From Streptomyces sp. 840.1 (GTDB taxonomy: Bacteria > Actinomycetota > Actinomycetes > Streptomycetales > Streptomycetaceae): 64,000 nucleotides of DNA. The notes under the pieces were generated by a model. It worked only from the letters and a program-made list of their open reading frames with translations, was not told the DNA's origin and did no database searches. The DNA lies in contig NZ_RJUU01000001.1 of assembly GCF_003751445.1 (NCBI RefSeq), forward strand, positions 5,384,001 to 5,448,000. The letters are read 5' to 3'. This document shows positions 15,260 through 24,143 of the stretch, one piece after another. Both the position numbers and the translations under genes were made by a program. Each line of letters opens with the position of its first letter. The stretch's first letter is position 1.

Positions 15260-18175
15260 ATGACCGCGCTCATCGTCTGCCACTTCGTCCTGGCCGCCTG
15301 CGCCCACCCGCTGGTCCGGCGACTGGGCACGCGCGCGTTCGTCGTACTCGCCCTGCCGCCCGCCGCCACCACCTGCTGGGCCCTCGCCCAGTGGGACACC
15401 GCGGCCTCCGGCGCCTCGGTGACCTGGTCGTGGGACTGGATCCCGGCCTACGACGTCTCCCTCGGCCTGCGCCTGGACGCGCTGGCCGAACTGATGGTGC
15501 TGCTCGCGGCCGGTGTCGGCACGCTCGTCCTGCTGTACTGCGCCTCGTACTTCACCGACGACACCCCGCAACTGGCGGGATTCGCCGGGAACCTGCTCGC
15601 CTTCGCCGGGGCGATGCTCGCCCTCGTCCTCACCGACGACCTGATCTCGCTCTATGTGTTCTGGGAGCTGACCACGGTCTTCTCCTACCTGCTGATCGGA
15701 TACAACAGCGAGCACCGGCACAGCCGCCGGTCCGCCCTCCAGGCACTCACCGTCACCACCTTCGGCGGCCTCGCCATGCTGGTCGGCTTCCTGATCATCG
15801 GTCAGGCCGCAGGCACCTACCGGATCTCCGCGATCCTCGACGACCCGCCCCGCACGAGCGTCTCGGTCTCGGTGGCCGTCGTGCTCATCCTGTGCGGAGC
15901 GCTGTCCAAGTCCGCGATCTGGCCGTTCAGCCTCTGGCTCCCGAACGCCATGGCCGCGCCCACCCCCGTCAGCGCCTATCTGCACGCCGCCGCCATGGTC
16001 AAGGCCGGCGTCTACCTGGTCGCCCGCCTCGCACCCGGGTTCGCCGACGTGCCCGTGTGGCGGCCCGTCGTGATGGTCCTGGGCGCCGCGACCATGCTCC
16101 TCGGCGGCTGGCGGGCGCTGCGGCTCAACGACCTCAAGCTCGTCCTCGCCTACGGCACCGTCAGCCAGCTCGGCTTCCTCACGCTGCTCGCCGGGATCGG
16201 CAACCGCGACGCGGCGCTGGCCGCCGCCGTGATGATCCTCGGCCACGCCCTGTTCAAAGCGCCGCTGTTCCTGGTCACCGGCATCGTGGACCACGCGGCC
16301 GGCACCCGGGACCTGCGCAGACTCTCCGGCGTCGGGCGGGCGCTGCCACACGTCTGCGCCGTCGCCGTGATCGCCGCCGCGTCCATGGCCGCGCTGCCCC
16401 CACTGCTCGGCTTCGCCGCGAAGGAGGCGGCCTTCGAGGCACTGCTGCACGGCGACACCGCCGACCGCTGGGCGCTGGGCATCACCGTCGCCGGATCGAT
16501 GCTGACCGTCGCCTACACCGTCCGGTTCGTCTGGGGGGCCTTCCTGCGCAAGCCCGGAGTCGCCGACACCCCCGTCCACCGGGTCGGCTGGGTCTTCCTC
16601 GCCCCGCCCGCGCTGCTCGCCGGCTGCGGCCTCGTCCTCGGGCCCGGCGTCGGGTGGACCGACCACCTGCTGAGCGCCTACGCCGACACCTTTCCGGCCC
16701 CCGCGCACCCGTACCACCTCGCGCTCTGGCACGGATTCGGCACCGCGCTGCTGCTCTCGGCCGTCGCCGTGGCCGGCGGCGCCGCGCTGTTCGCATGGCG
16801 CGGCGAGGTCACCCGGCTCTCCCGCCGGATCGCCTGGCCGACCGCCGACAACGTCTTCGGCCACCTGCTGCTCGGCCTGGAGCGGCTCTCCCTCCAGATC
16901 ACCGGGTTCGTCCAGCGCGGCTCGCTCTCCGTCTACCTCGCCACCACGCTGCTCGTGATGCTCGGTGGGCAGCTGGCCGTGCTCGCCACGGACCGGCCCT
17001 GGCGGGGCGCGGCCGCGCCCAGGCTCTGGGACGCACCGCTGCAGGGGGCGGTCGCCGTGCTGACCTGTGCGGCGGCCCTGCTCTGTCTGACCGTCAGGCG
17101 CCGCATGAAGGCCGTGGTGCTCGCCGGACTCACCGGATACGGGACCGCGTTGCTCTTCGTCGTCCAGGGCGGACCGGACCTGGCGCTCACGCAGTTCTGC
17201 GTGGAGACCGTGTCGATGATCGTGTTCGTGCTGGTGCTGCGCCGGATGCCGGTGCACTTCCAGGAGTCGGTCAGCAGCTGGCGCCGAGCCGTGCGCATTC
17301 CGGTGGCGCTGGCGGCGGCCGCCACCCTGAGCGTGGTGGTGTGGGTCGCGGCGGCCGCGCGCACCGCGAAACCGGCGGGCGCCGCCATGGTCGAGGAGAC
17401 CGCGCACCACGGCCTCAAGGACGTGGTGGCCACCATCCTGGTCGACCTGCGGGCCTGGGACACGATGGGGGAGTCCGCCGTGCTCGCCGCCGCCGCGATC
17501 GGTGTGACGAGCCTGATCTATCTGCACCGGCGCGCCGAGGGGGCCGCGGCGCCCCCGGAACGGCAGGGGCACACCGCCTGGTCGGTGGCCGCGACCCCGC
17601 TGACGGGGCTGCCGCACGGCGACGAGGGGGCGCCGGAGCGCGGCTGGCTGGCGGCCGGCGCCACGCTCGCGCCCGAGCACCGCTCCGTCGTCTTCGAGGT
17701 GGTGGCCCGGCTGCTGTTCCACCCGATCCTGGTGCTCTCGGTCTACCTGCTGTTCTGCGCCGAGAACATGCCGGGCGGCGGATTCGTCGGCGGGCTGGTC
17801 GCCGGAGTCGCCCTGATCACCCGCTATCTCGCGGGCGGCCGCTTCGAACTCGCCGAGGCGGCTCCGCTGCAGCCGGGACTCTTCACCGGCCTCGGCCTGT
17901 TCCTCTCCACCGGAGTCGCCCTCCTGGGCCTCGCCGACGGAACGGTCCTGCACGCCTGGACCCATTACGGGCGGCTGCCACTGATCGGCGAGTACCACTT
18001 CGGTACGCCGGTGATCTTCGACTTCGGGGTGTATCTCCTGGTGCTGGGCGTGGTGCTGGACATCGTGCGGGCCCTCGGCGCCAAGATCGACCGGCAGATC
18101 GAGCGGGCCGCCGCGGAACAGGCGGCCTCGGCACGGTCCGGACCGGCGCCGGACGCAGGAGGCGCTGCCTCATGA
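15260..18175 (+). CDS. mrpA: Na+/H+ antiporter subunit A with fused B domain (MrpA/MnhA)
   Basis: A 971-residue polytopic membrane protein homologous to complex I NuoL plus the Mrp-specific C-terminal regions. The conserved proton-antiporter core includes FYVFWELTTVFSYLLIGY-like and SKSAIWPFSLWLPNAM segments (about 130-235). Near the C-terminus, HPILVLSVYLLFCAENMPGGGF and the following helices match subunit B (MnhB), which has no separate gene here. It should form the main ion-translocating subunit of the Mrp complex. The start ATG is 4 bases after GGAG (15252-15255). The stop overlaps the next gene (ATGA, 18172-18175). It leads a six-gene operon. Confidence 0.92.
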   Translation: MTALIVCHFVLAACAHPLVRRLGTRAFVVLALPPAATTCWALAQWDTAASGASVTWSWDWIPAYDVSLGLRLDALAELMVLLAAGVGTLVLLYCASYFTDDTPQLAGFAGNLLAFAGAMLALVLTDDLISLYVFWELTTVFSYLLIGYNSEHRHSRRSALQALTVTTFGGLAMLVGFLIIGQAAGTYRISAILDDPPRTSVSVSVAVVLILCGALSKSAIWPFSLWLPNAMAAPTPVSAYLHAAAMVKAGVYLVARLAPGFADVPVWRPVVMVLGAATMLLGGWRALRLNDLKLVLAYGTVSQLGFLTLLAGIGNRDAALAAAVMILGHALFKAPLFLVTGIVDHAAGTRDLRRLSGVGRALPHVCAVAVIAAASMAALPPLLGFAAKEAAFEALLHGDTADRWALGITVAGSMLTVAYTVRFVWGAFLRKPGVADTPVHRVGWVFLAPPALLAGCGLVLGPGVGWTDHLLSAYADTFPAPAHPYHLALWHGFGTALLLSAVAVAGGAALFAWRGEVTRLSRRIAWPTADNVFGHLLLGLERLSLQITGFVQRGSLSVYLATTLLVMLGGQLAVLATDRPWRGAAAPRLWDAPLQGAVAVLTCAAALLCLTVRRRMKAVVLAGLTGYGTALLFVVQGGPDLALTQFCVETVSMIVFVLVLRRMPVHFQESVSSWRRAVRIPVALAAAATLSVVVWVAAAARTAKPAGAAMVEETAHHGLKDVVATILVDLRAWDTMGESAVLAAAAIGVTSLIYLHRRAEGAAAPPERQGHTAWSVAATPLTGLPHGDEGAPERGWLAAGATLAPEHRSVVFEVVARLLFHPILVLSVYLLFCAENMPGGGFVGGLVAGVALITRYLAGGRFELAEAAPLQPGLFTGLGLFLSTGVALLGLADGTVLHAWTHYGRLPLIGEYHFGTPVIFDFGVYLLVLGVVLDIVRALGAKIDRQIERAAAEQAASARSGPAPDAGGAAS

Positions 18176-18849
18176 CCGTCAGCGCCTCCCTCCTCGCCAC
18201 CGCCGCGGTCCTGTGCGCGGTCGGCGGCATCCTCATGCTCACCCGGCCGCTCACCCGCATCCTGCTGGGCGCGGTGATCGCGGGCAACGGCATCAACCTG
18301 CTCGTGCTGTCCGCCACCGGAACGGCCGGCCGCGAACCCCTGCTCTACGGCGTCGCGCTGAGCCAGGTCACCGACCCGCTGCCCCAGGCCATCGCCCTCA
18401 CCGCCATCGTCATCACGCTCGCCACCACCGCTTTCCTCCTGGCCATGGCCTACCGCAGCCACCAGCTGACCGGCACGGACGAGGTCCACGACGACCTGGA
18501 GGACCGGCGCATCGTGCTGCGCGCCGAGGTGCTGGGGGAGCGCGACGAACTGCGTGAGCAGTACCGGGCCGAGTCGGACCGCAGCGACGAGGAACGCCGC
18601 CGCTACCGCGCGGAGCGCCGCCGGCTGAGAGCCAGACTGCGCGCCGACCGCGCCCTTCAGGCCCGCGGCCGGGATGCGACCGGGGACCTGTGGCACGACG
18701 TCCTGGGCGCGGACCCGGAGCACTACGCGGCAGCCGGCGAAGAGGCGAACCCCGACGACGAGCCCCCCGCCCCCGCCCCCGAGACACCCGAGACGCCCGA
18801 GACCCCCGACCCCATGCCCGACGACCCGAACCGAGGAGACACCGGGTGA
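18172..18849 (+). CDS. mrpC: Na+/H+ antiporter subunit C (MrpC) with a charged C-terminal extension
   Basis: 225 residues. The first ~105 are a NuoK-like three-helix MrpC domain (VLCAVGGILMLTRPLTRILLGAVIAGNGINLL, given here as helices 1-2, then LPQAIALTAIVITLATTAFLLAMA). About 120 further residues follow, absent from typical MrpC (roughly 115 residues): an Arg/Glu-rich stretch likely to form a coiled coil (LREQYRAESDRSDEERRRYR), then a Pro/Glu/Thr tail with repeated ETPETP. Its stop overlaps the mrpD GTG start (18846-18849). The extension is cytoplasmic by prediction of charge and its job is unknown. Confidence 0.88.
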   Translation: MTVSASLLATAAVLCAVGGILMLTRPLTRILLGAVIAGNGINLLVLSATGTAGREPLLYGVALSQVTDPLPQAIALTAIVITLATTAFLLAMAYRSHQLTGTDEVHDDLEDRRIVLRAEVLGERDELREQYRAESDRSDEERRRYRAERRRLRARLRADRALQARGRDATGDLWHDVLGADPEHYAAAGEEANPDDEPPAPAPETPETPETPDPMPDDPNRGDTG

Positions 18850-20498
18850 ACGCACTCGTCCCGCTGCCGGTGCTGCTGCCGCTCTGCGCCACCGGCCTGA
18901 GCCTCGCCTTCGGCACCCGGCTCAAGCAGTTCCAGCGCTTCATCAGCGTCGCCGTGCTCACCGCCGTACTCGGCCTCTCGGTCACCCTGATGATCGAGGC
19001 GGACATCGAGGGACCGCTCACCGTCCACCTCGGCGACTTCGCCCCGCCGCTCGGCATCACCCTGGTCGCGGACCGGCTCTCCGGGCTGATGCTGACGGTC
19101 TCGTCCGCCGTCACCCTCTGCGTCCTCGTCTACTCCCTCGGCCAGGGCATGGCCGACCGGGACGAGGAGACACCCGTGGCGGTCTTCCACCCCGCCTACC
19201 TGATCCTGGTCGCCGGGGTCTCCTGCACGTTCCTCGCCGGTGACCTGGTCAACCTCTACGTCGGCTTCGAGATCATGCTGGTCGCCAGCTTCGTGCTGCT
19301 CACCCTCGGCGGCACCGGCCCCCGGATCCGCGCCGGGTCCACCTACGTGATCATCTCGCTGTTCTCCTCCATGCTCTTCCTCACCGCCATCGCGATGACG
19401 TACGCGGCCACCGGCACCGCCAACTTCGCCCAGCTGGCCGGACGCCTGGCCGCACTCCCGCTGGGCGTCCAGACCCTGATCCAGGCGATGCTGCTGACCG
19501 TCTTCGCCATCAAGGCCGCCGTCTTCCCGCTCGCCGCCTGGCTCCCCGACTCCTACCCGACCGCCCCCGCCCCGGTCACCGCGGTCTTCGCCGGGCTGCT
19601 CACCAAGGTCGGCGTCTACTGCATGCTGCGCACCGAGACCCTGCTCTTCCCCGGCAACCGGCTCGGGGACCTGCTGATGGCGGCGGCCCTCGCCTCGATG
19701 GTCGTCGGCATCCTGGGCGCCGTCGCCCAGACCGACCTGAAGCGGCTGCTCTCCTTCACCCTCATCAGCCACATCGGCTACATGGTCTTCGGCATCGGAC
19801 TCGCCACCCGCGAGGCGTACGGCGGTGCCATCGTCTACGTCGTCCACCACATCACCGTGCAGACCACGCTCTTCCTGGTGGCCGGGCTGATCGAACGGCG
19901 CGGCGGCACCACCGAACTCACCCGGCTCGGCGGACTCGCCAGAGCCGCGCCGCTGCTGGCCGTCCTCTTCTTCGTACCCGCGATGAACCTGGCCGGCATC
20001 CCGCCGCTCTCCGGGTTCATCGGCAAGCTCGGACTCATGCGCGCCGGTGTCGCGGACGGGGGTGTCTGGGCCTGGATCCTCGTCATCGGATCCACGGCGA
20101 CCAGCCTGCTCACGCTGTACGTGATGGCCAAGGTGTGGAACCTGGCGTTCTGGCGGGCCGCTCCCCCCGGACAGGCACTGGACGGCACGGTCCTGGAGTC
20201 CGACGAGGAGGACGACAGCGACGCCGACGAGGGCCCGGACCGGATGCCCGGCACCGGCGACGAAGGGGTACGGACCCGCCACCAGCCGGCCGGGCGCGCG
20301 GTGGCGGCCACCCTGCACGGACACGCCGTCACCACCACCACGAAGCTGCCGCGCCCGATGACCTGGGCCACCGCCGCGACGGTCGCGCTCGGCCTCGCCT
20401 TCACCGTGTTCGCCGGGCCGCTGACCTCGTTCACCGACCGCTCGGCCGCCGAACTCCTCGCGCGGTCCCCCTACATCGAGGCGGTGCTCGGACGGTGA
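18846..20498 (+). CDS. mrpD: Na+/H+ antiporter subunit D (MrpD)
   Basis: A 550-residue NuoM/N-like antiporter subunit. Conserved segments include VNLYVGFEIMLVASFVLLTL (about 134-153), FAIKAAVFPLAAWLPDSYPTA (about 220-240) and DLKRLLSFTLISHIGYM (about 298-314), with the functional Glu and Lys residues of the family. A poorly conserved acidic loop (ESDEEDDSDADEGPD) sits between the last helices, about residues 455-470, and lengthens the protein beyond many homologues. The GTG start overlaps the mrpC stop and its stop overlaps mrpE, so translation is coupled. It acts with MrpA in the membrane to exchange Na+ for H+. Confidence 0.92.
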   Translation: MNALVPLPVLLPLCATGLSLAFGTRLKQFQRFISVAVLTAVLGLSVTLMIEADIEGPLTVHLGDFAPPLGITLVADRLSGLMLTVSSAVTLCVLVYSLGQGMADRDEETPVAVFHPAYLILVAGVSCTFLAGDLVNLYVGFEIMLVASFVLLTLGGTGPRIRAGSTYVIISLFSSMLFLTAIAMTYAATGTANFAQLAGRLAALPLGVQTLIQAMLLTVFAIKAAVFPLAAWLPDSYPTAPAPVTAVFAGLLTKVGVYCMLRTETLLFPGNRLGDLLMAAALASMVVGILGAVAQTDLKRLLSFTLISHIGYMVFGIGLATREAYGGAIVYVVHHITVQTTLFLVAGLIERRGGTTELTRLGGLARAAPLLAVLFFVPAMNLAGIPPLSGFIGKLGLMRAGVADGGVWAWILVIGSTATSLLTLYVMAKVWNLAFWRAAPPGQALDGTVLESDEEDDSDADEGPDRMPGTGDEGVRTRHQPAGRAVAATLHGHAVTTTTKLPRPMTWATAATVALGLAFTVFAGPLTSFTDRSAAELLARSPYIEAVLGR

Positions 20499-21139
20499 GA
20501 CGACTGATCAGGTTCTCCTACCGGAACAAGGACCTGCCGCCGTTCAGCTGCGAGTTCCGCGGCCGCCGCCGGCGCGTGCTCGACCTGCCGCTGATCGCCT
20601 GGCTCACCGTCATCTGGGTCCTGCTCTGGTCCAGCCTGCACTGGGCCAACGTGCTGACCGGGGTGGTGGTCGCGGTCGCGGTCTGCCTGGCGTTCCCGCT
20701 CCCGCAGGTCGACCTCGGACTCCGGCTGCACCCCTGGGGCATCCTGCGGCTGGCCGCCTTCCTGCTCTACGACATGTACACCTCCGGCGTACGGGTCACC
20801 CGGCAGATCTTCGCCGACCATCCGCACCGGGCCGCCGTGATCGCCGTACCCCTGCGCTGCCGCTCGGACCTGATGCTCACGGCTACCGCCGTCGCGATGT
20901 CCAACGTGCCCGGCGGATCGGTCGTCGAGGTGCGCCGCGCCACGGCCACCGTCTTCCTGCACGTCCTGGACGCGGACCGCCCCGCCGAACTGGACGCGGC
21001 CCGGCGCTCGGTGTGGCGTATGGAGGAGCTGACCGTCCGGGCCTTCGGCACCCGCGACGAGATCGCCCGCGTCGCCGGACCGCCACCAGGGACGCCGCAC
21101 ACCGGCGAACTGCCGGGAGAACAGGGGGAGGACGCGTGA
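20495..21139 (+). CDS. mrpE: Na+/H+ antiporter subunit E (MrpE)
   Basis: A 214-residue MrpE protein: two or three N-terminal helices (LIAWLTVIWVLLWSSLHWAN, VLTGVVVAVAVCLAFPLPQV), then the conserved cytoplasmic part with SGVRVTRQIFADHPHRAAVI and MLTATAVAMSNVPGGSVVEV. The N-terminus carries about 25 extra charged residues (RNKDLPPFSCEFRGRRRR). Start and stop are overlapped by its neighbours. Family and position in the operon agree. Confidence 0.92.
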   Translation: MRRLIRFSYRNKDLPPFSCEFRGRRRRVLDLPLIAWLTVIWVLLWSSLHWANVLTGVVVAVAVCLAFPLPQVDLGLRLHPWGILRLAAFLLYDMYTSGVRVTRQIFADHPHRAAVIAVPLRCRSDLMLTATAVAMSNVPGGSVVEVRRATATVFLHVLDADRPAELDAARRSVWRMEELTVRAFGTRDEIARVAGPPPGTPHTGELPGEQGEDA

Positions 21140-21471
21140 GTGTTCCGGAAGCCGTGGACCGGGGGCTGATCATCGCGGCCGTCGTCGTGATCGTCATCGC
21201 CGGGGCGGGCCTGCTGACCCGCATCTGGCGCGGCCCCTCCATGCTGGACCGGGCGATCTCGCTGGACGTCTGCGCCGCCCTGATCATCGCCGGGCTCGGC
21301 GCCAAGTCGGCCTTCGCCCGCGACCCGTTCTACTTCCCGATCATGCTGGTGCTGGCCTTCCTCGGCTTCACCGGCTCGGTCGGCATCGCGCGCTTCATCG
21401 CCGTACGCGACCGGCCCCCGGGCCGCCCGCGCGCGGACGGCCCCAAGAAGCCCGACAGGGAGACACCTTGA
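21136..21471 (+). CDS. mrpF: Na+/H+ antiporter subunit F (MrpF)
   Basis: A 111-residue, three-helix subunit with the family motif LTRIWRGPSMLDRAISLDVC (about 28-47) and FYFPIMLVLAFLGFTGSVGIARF. A basic/proline tail follows. The GTG start (21136) overlaps the mrpE stop, and its stop overlaps the TTG start of mrpG. It is a small structural subunit of the Mrp complex. Confidence 0.92.
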   Translation: MSVPEAVDRGLIIAAVVVIVIAGAGLLTRIWRGPSMLDRAISLDVCAALIIAGLGAKSAFARDPFYFPIMLVLAFLGFTGSVGIARFIAVRDRPPGRPRADGPKKPDRETP

Positions 21472-21824
21472 GCGTCTGGCTCCAGATCACCGACACGGCC
21501 GGCGCGGTCCTGGTCCTGTTCGGCGCGGCCATCTGCCTGCTGGGCGTGATCGGCATGCTGAAGCTGCCGGACGTCCTGTCCCGCAGCCACGCGGCGACCA
21601 AACCCCAGTCCCTGGGCATGCTGATCGTGCTGGCCGGCGTCGCGCTGCGGCTGCGCAGCGGCATGGACCTGGCGACCCTGGCGCTGATCGGCTTCTTCCA
21701 GCTGATGACCGGCCCGGTCGCCGCGCACCTGGTCGCGCGCTCCGCGTACCGGACCGGTCAGATCGACCACGGTGAGCTGCTCTTCGACGAACTGGACGAG
21801 CAGCTCACGGAGGAGAGCCGGTGA
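21468..21824 (+). CDS. mrpG: Na+/H+ antiporter subunit G (MrpG)
   Basis: A 118-residue MrpG protein with the conserved GAAICLLGVIGMLKLPDVLSR (shown in part) and the SHAATKPQSLGMLIVLAGVA motif. It starts with TTG at 21468, inside TTGA overlapping the mrpF stop; this start is chosen because all other junctions in the operon are overlapped the same way. It ends the operon A-C-D-E-F-G, with B fused to A. Confidence 0.92.
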   Translation: MSVWLQITDTAGAVLVLFGAAICLLGVIGMLKLPDVLSRSHAATKPQSLGMLIVLAGVALRLRSGMDLATLALIGFFQLMTGPVAAHLVARSAYRTGQIDHGELLFDELDEQLTEESR

Positions 21825-21868
21825 CCTGAGCCGAGGACTCCCGGCCCGTGCCGGTGAGAATGGAGGCC

Positions 21869-22294
21869 ATGAACCATCTGCTGCACCTGGACCGCACACT
21901 CGACGAACTGGACCCACCCCGCTGGACGTTCCCTGCCGCTGACGCGACCCATCTGGTGCGCACAGTCCACGAGTTGCGGCGTGTGCGCCTGGGGGAACTC
22001 GGTCCGGCGGATCTGCGCACCCTCGTTGCGCAGCAGGTGGCACTGCCCTACGTGCTTCCACTCGCGGTGCGCCGGCTGCTCGACGAGCCGCTGATCGACG
22101 CCTGCTTCTACGAGGGCGACCTGCTGCTCACTGTCGTCGGCGCCCCTGCCGCCGACTGGGCCCTGTTGCCGGACCTGAGGGCGAGGCTGTGTGCTGTGGT
22201 TACCGCGCTGCCCGAGGCAGCCGTCGCAGGCCTGCCGCGCGGCGGGGCCGAGGAGCTGGGCCACTTCGTCGCCCGCCGCGAACCGCTTCGCTGA
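21869..22294 (+). CDS. CdiI-like immunity family protein (orphan)
   Basis: About 141 residues, resembling the CdiI_2-type contact-dependent inhibition immunity family common in Streptomyces: LDRTLDELDPPRW at the N-terminus, then VRTVHELRRVRLGELGPADL, QQVALPYVLPLAVRRLLDEP and FYEGDLLLTVV. No toxin or Rhs/CDI gene is adjacent in the window, so a role in immunity is only a family label. The ATG at 21869 is chosen by likeness to relatives; the ATG at 21860 in the same frame is possible. It begins 44 bases after mrpG and could be on its transcript. Confidence 0.6.
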   Translation: MNHLLHLDRTLDELDPPRWTFPAADATHLVRTVHELRRVRLGELGPADLRTLVAQQVALPYVLPLAVRRLLDEPLIDACFYEGDLLLTVVGAPAADWALLPDLRARLCAVVTALPEAAVAGLPRGGAEELGHFVARREPLR

Positions 22295-22534
22295 CCGCAG
22301 GTCCGGCGGACCTGCTTGTCCGGATCGGTCCCGTCAGCACTCCTGGCGGCCCGCCGGGTGTCGGCGCGTTGGCCTCACCGGCTGCCGGATTTGCTGTGGA
22401 GCGTGGGTGGGAGTCGTGAGGGTTCGCGCGAGGTTCCCGGGATCCGGTGACGGGGGCGGAAGGCTCGGAGGGATCGTCCGGCGCTCCCGAACGGGTCCGT
22501 GGCGCCGGCCTATGCGATGGGAGACCGATCAACG

Positions 22535-23461
22535 ATGCTCACTCCGGTACGCAGCAGAGTGCGGACGGCCGCGCTCGCGCTCTCGGCCGTCGCGGCTCTC
22601 GTCGTCGGCACGACCGCCACGACCGGCGCGGCAGCGGCGCCCCTTCCCACCCCGGCTGCCACGAAGCAGGAACCGACCTCGGTGGCGTATGTCGAGGTGA
22701 ACAACAACAGCATGCTCAACGTCGGCAAGTACACCCTCGCCGACGGCGGCAACGTCTTCGACGTCGCCGTGATCTTCGCGGCGAACATCAACTACGACAC
22801 GGGCACGAAGGCGGCGTATCTGCACTTCAACGAGAACGTGCAGCGCGTCCTCGACAACGCTGCCACGGAGATACGGCCGTTGCAGGAGAAGGGCATCAAG
22901 GTCGTCCTCTCGGTGCTCGGCAACCACGAGGGCGCGGGCTTCGCGAACCTCCCGAACCAGCAGGCGGCTTCGGCGTTCGCGACGGAACTCTCGGACACCG
23001 TGGCCGAGTACGGCCTCGACGGCATCGATTTCGACGACGAGTACGCCGACTACGGCAACAACGGCACCGGCCAGCCCAACGACAGCTCGTTCGTGCAGCT
23101 GGTGACGGCGCTGCGCTCGAACATGCCGGACAAGATCATCAGCCTCTACAACATCGGCCCGGCCGCCTCGCGGCTCTCCTACGACGGCGTGGACGTCTCG
23201 TCCGAGTTCGACTACGCCTGGAACCCCTACTACGGCAGCTGGCAGGTCCCCGGCATCGCGCTGCCCAAGTCGAAGCTGTCCCCGGCGGCGGTCGAGATCG
23301 GGGGCACCTCGCAGGGTACGGCCGCCGATCTCGCCCGCCGTACCGTCAGTGAGGGGTACGGCGTCTACCTGACGTACAACCTCGACGGCGCCGACCGCAG
23401 TGCCGACGTCTCCGCGTTCACCAGAGAGCTGTACGGCAGTGACGCCCTCTACACGCCGTAG
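22535..23461 (+). CDS. Secreted endo-beta-N-acetylglucosaminidase, EndoH type (GH18)
   Basis: A 308-residue secreted enzyme nearly collinear with Endo H of Streptomyces plicatus. A Sec signal peptide (MLTPVRSRVRTAALALSAVA, cleavage about residue 38) precedes the mature start TSVAYVEVNNNSMLNVGKYT. The GH18 catalytic motif DGIDFDDE is at residues 162-169, with Asp167 and Glu169 as the catalytic pair. EndoH cleaves the chitobiose core of high-mannose N-glycans, leaving one GlcNAc on the protein. Released oligomannose could feed the GH92 mannosidase encoded at 53851-57696 and GlcNAc the Ngc importer; that link is inferred. The ATG at 22535 is chosen because the signal peptide begins there. The gene stands alone. 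Confidence 0.93.
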   Translation: MLTPVRSRVRTAALALSAVAALVVGTTATTGAAAAPLPTPAATKQEPTSVAYVEVNNNSMLNVGKYTLADGGNVFDVAVIFAANINYDTGTKAAYLHFNENVQRVLDNAATEIRPLQEKGIKVVLSVLGNHEGAGFANLPNQQAASAFATELSDTVAEYGLDGIDFDDEYADYGNNGTGQPNDSSFVQLVTALRSNMPDKIISLYNIGPAASRLSYDGVDVSSEFDYAWNPYYGSWQVPGIALPKSKLSPAAVEIGGTSQGTAADLARRTVSEGYGVYLTYNLDGADRSADVSAFTRELYGSDALYTP

Positions 23462-23490
23462 GGATACAGCCCGTACCGGTCGGGGCCGGG

Positions 23491-23979
23491 TCAGTACTCC
23501 TGGCGCATCGCGCTGCGGCCCGCGGCGGACAGCAGGCAGCCGATCGTGATCCCGACGGCGAGATACAGCGCCGCCGAGCCCGCCATGGCGGCCGGCGGCG
23601 CGGACGTGGTGAACGGCAGCAGCACCATGACGGCGGTGGCGAGAGTGACGATCCAGGCGAAGAAGGTGCCCGGCTGGGGCGTGGCCAGGATCAGCAGGTG
23701 CAGCAGGGCGGTCGCCACCAGAGCGCTCAGGGCGGCCCCGGCGGCCAGTACCCCCGTCGACGCGTCACCCATCGCCCCGTCACCCTCCGGGGCGAAGACC
23801 GCGACCCCCAGCACCCCGCGGATCAGCAGCAGCCCCACGACCGCGGTGAGCGCGGCCACGACGGCGGTCATCGCGCCGCCCGCCCACAGCCGTGCGGCGT
23901 CGACGCGGGGACGCGCCGGCTCCGGCGGCGCCTGACCGGCCTGCTGCGCCTGCCACTCGTAGCCGTTCTGTGGGTCCAC
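23491..23979 (-). CDS. Hypothetical membrane protein
   Basis: A 162-residue protein starting at GTG 23979. After a polar N-terminus (DPQNGYEWQAQQAGQAPPEP) it has about four hydrophobic helices: GAMTAVVAALTAVVGLLLIRG, VLAAGAALSALVATALLHLL, WIVTLATAVMVLLPF and MAGSAALYLAVGITIGCLLSA (each abridged). I recognise it as the type of four-helix protein common in Streptomyces, with no known function. It is 29 bases downstream of the EndoH stop on the opposite strand. Confidence 0.75.
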   Translation of the reverse strand: MDPQNGYEWQAQQAGQAPPEPARPRVDAARLWAGGAMTAVVAALTAVVGLLLIRGVLGVAVFAPEGDGAMGDASTGVLAAGAALSALVATALLHLLILATPQPGTFFAWIVTLATAVMVLLPFTTSAPPAAMAGSAALYLAVGITIGCLLSAAGRSAMRQEY

Positions 23980-24084
23980 GACCGGACATCTCCCCTCGGT
24001 TGACCGAACCCCGATCGTGGAACGGCCTGCCGGGCGCGGCGACCGGGCGCGGTCCGGACGGGTGATGCCCGGCCGCGACGGTCA

Positions 24085-24117
24085 CCGGCGGCGCGGCCCC
24101 CCGTCCCGCGCCGCCGG
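24085..24117 (-). terminator. Terminator downstream of the GH25 lysozyme gene
   Basis: A hairpin with 11-base arms CCGGCGGCGCG/CGCGCCGCCGG and an 11-base loop, 27 bases after the lysozyme stop codon. No U-run is present. Confidence 0.65.
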
Positions 24118-24143
24118 CGTTCTCCCGGTCACCGCGCTCGCGC

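Noticed and set aside
15023..17998. 991-residue open frame on the minus strand opposite mrpA
   Set aside because: It lies entirely over the coding strand of mrpA, has highly repetitive Gly/Glu/Arg composition typical of shadow frames in GC-rich DNA, and lacks any recognisable domain.
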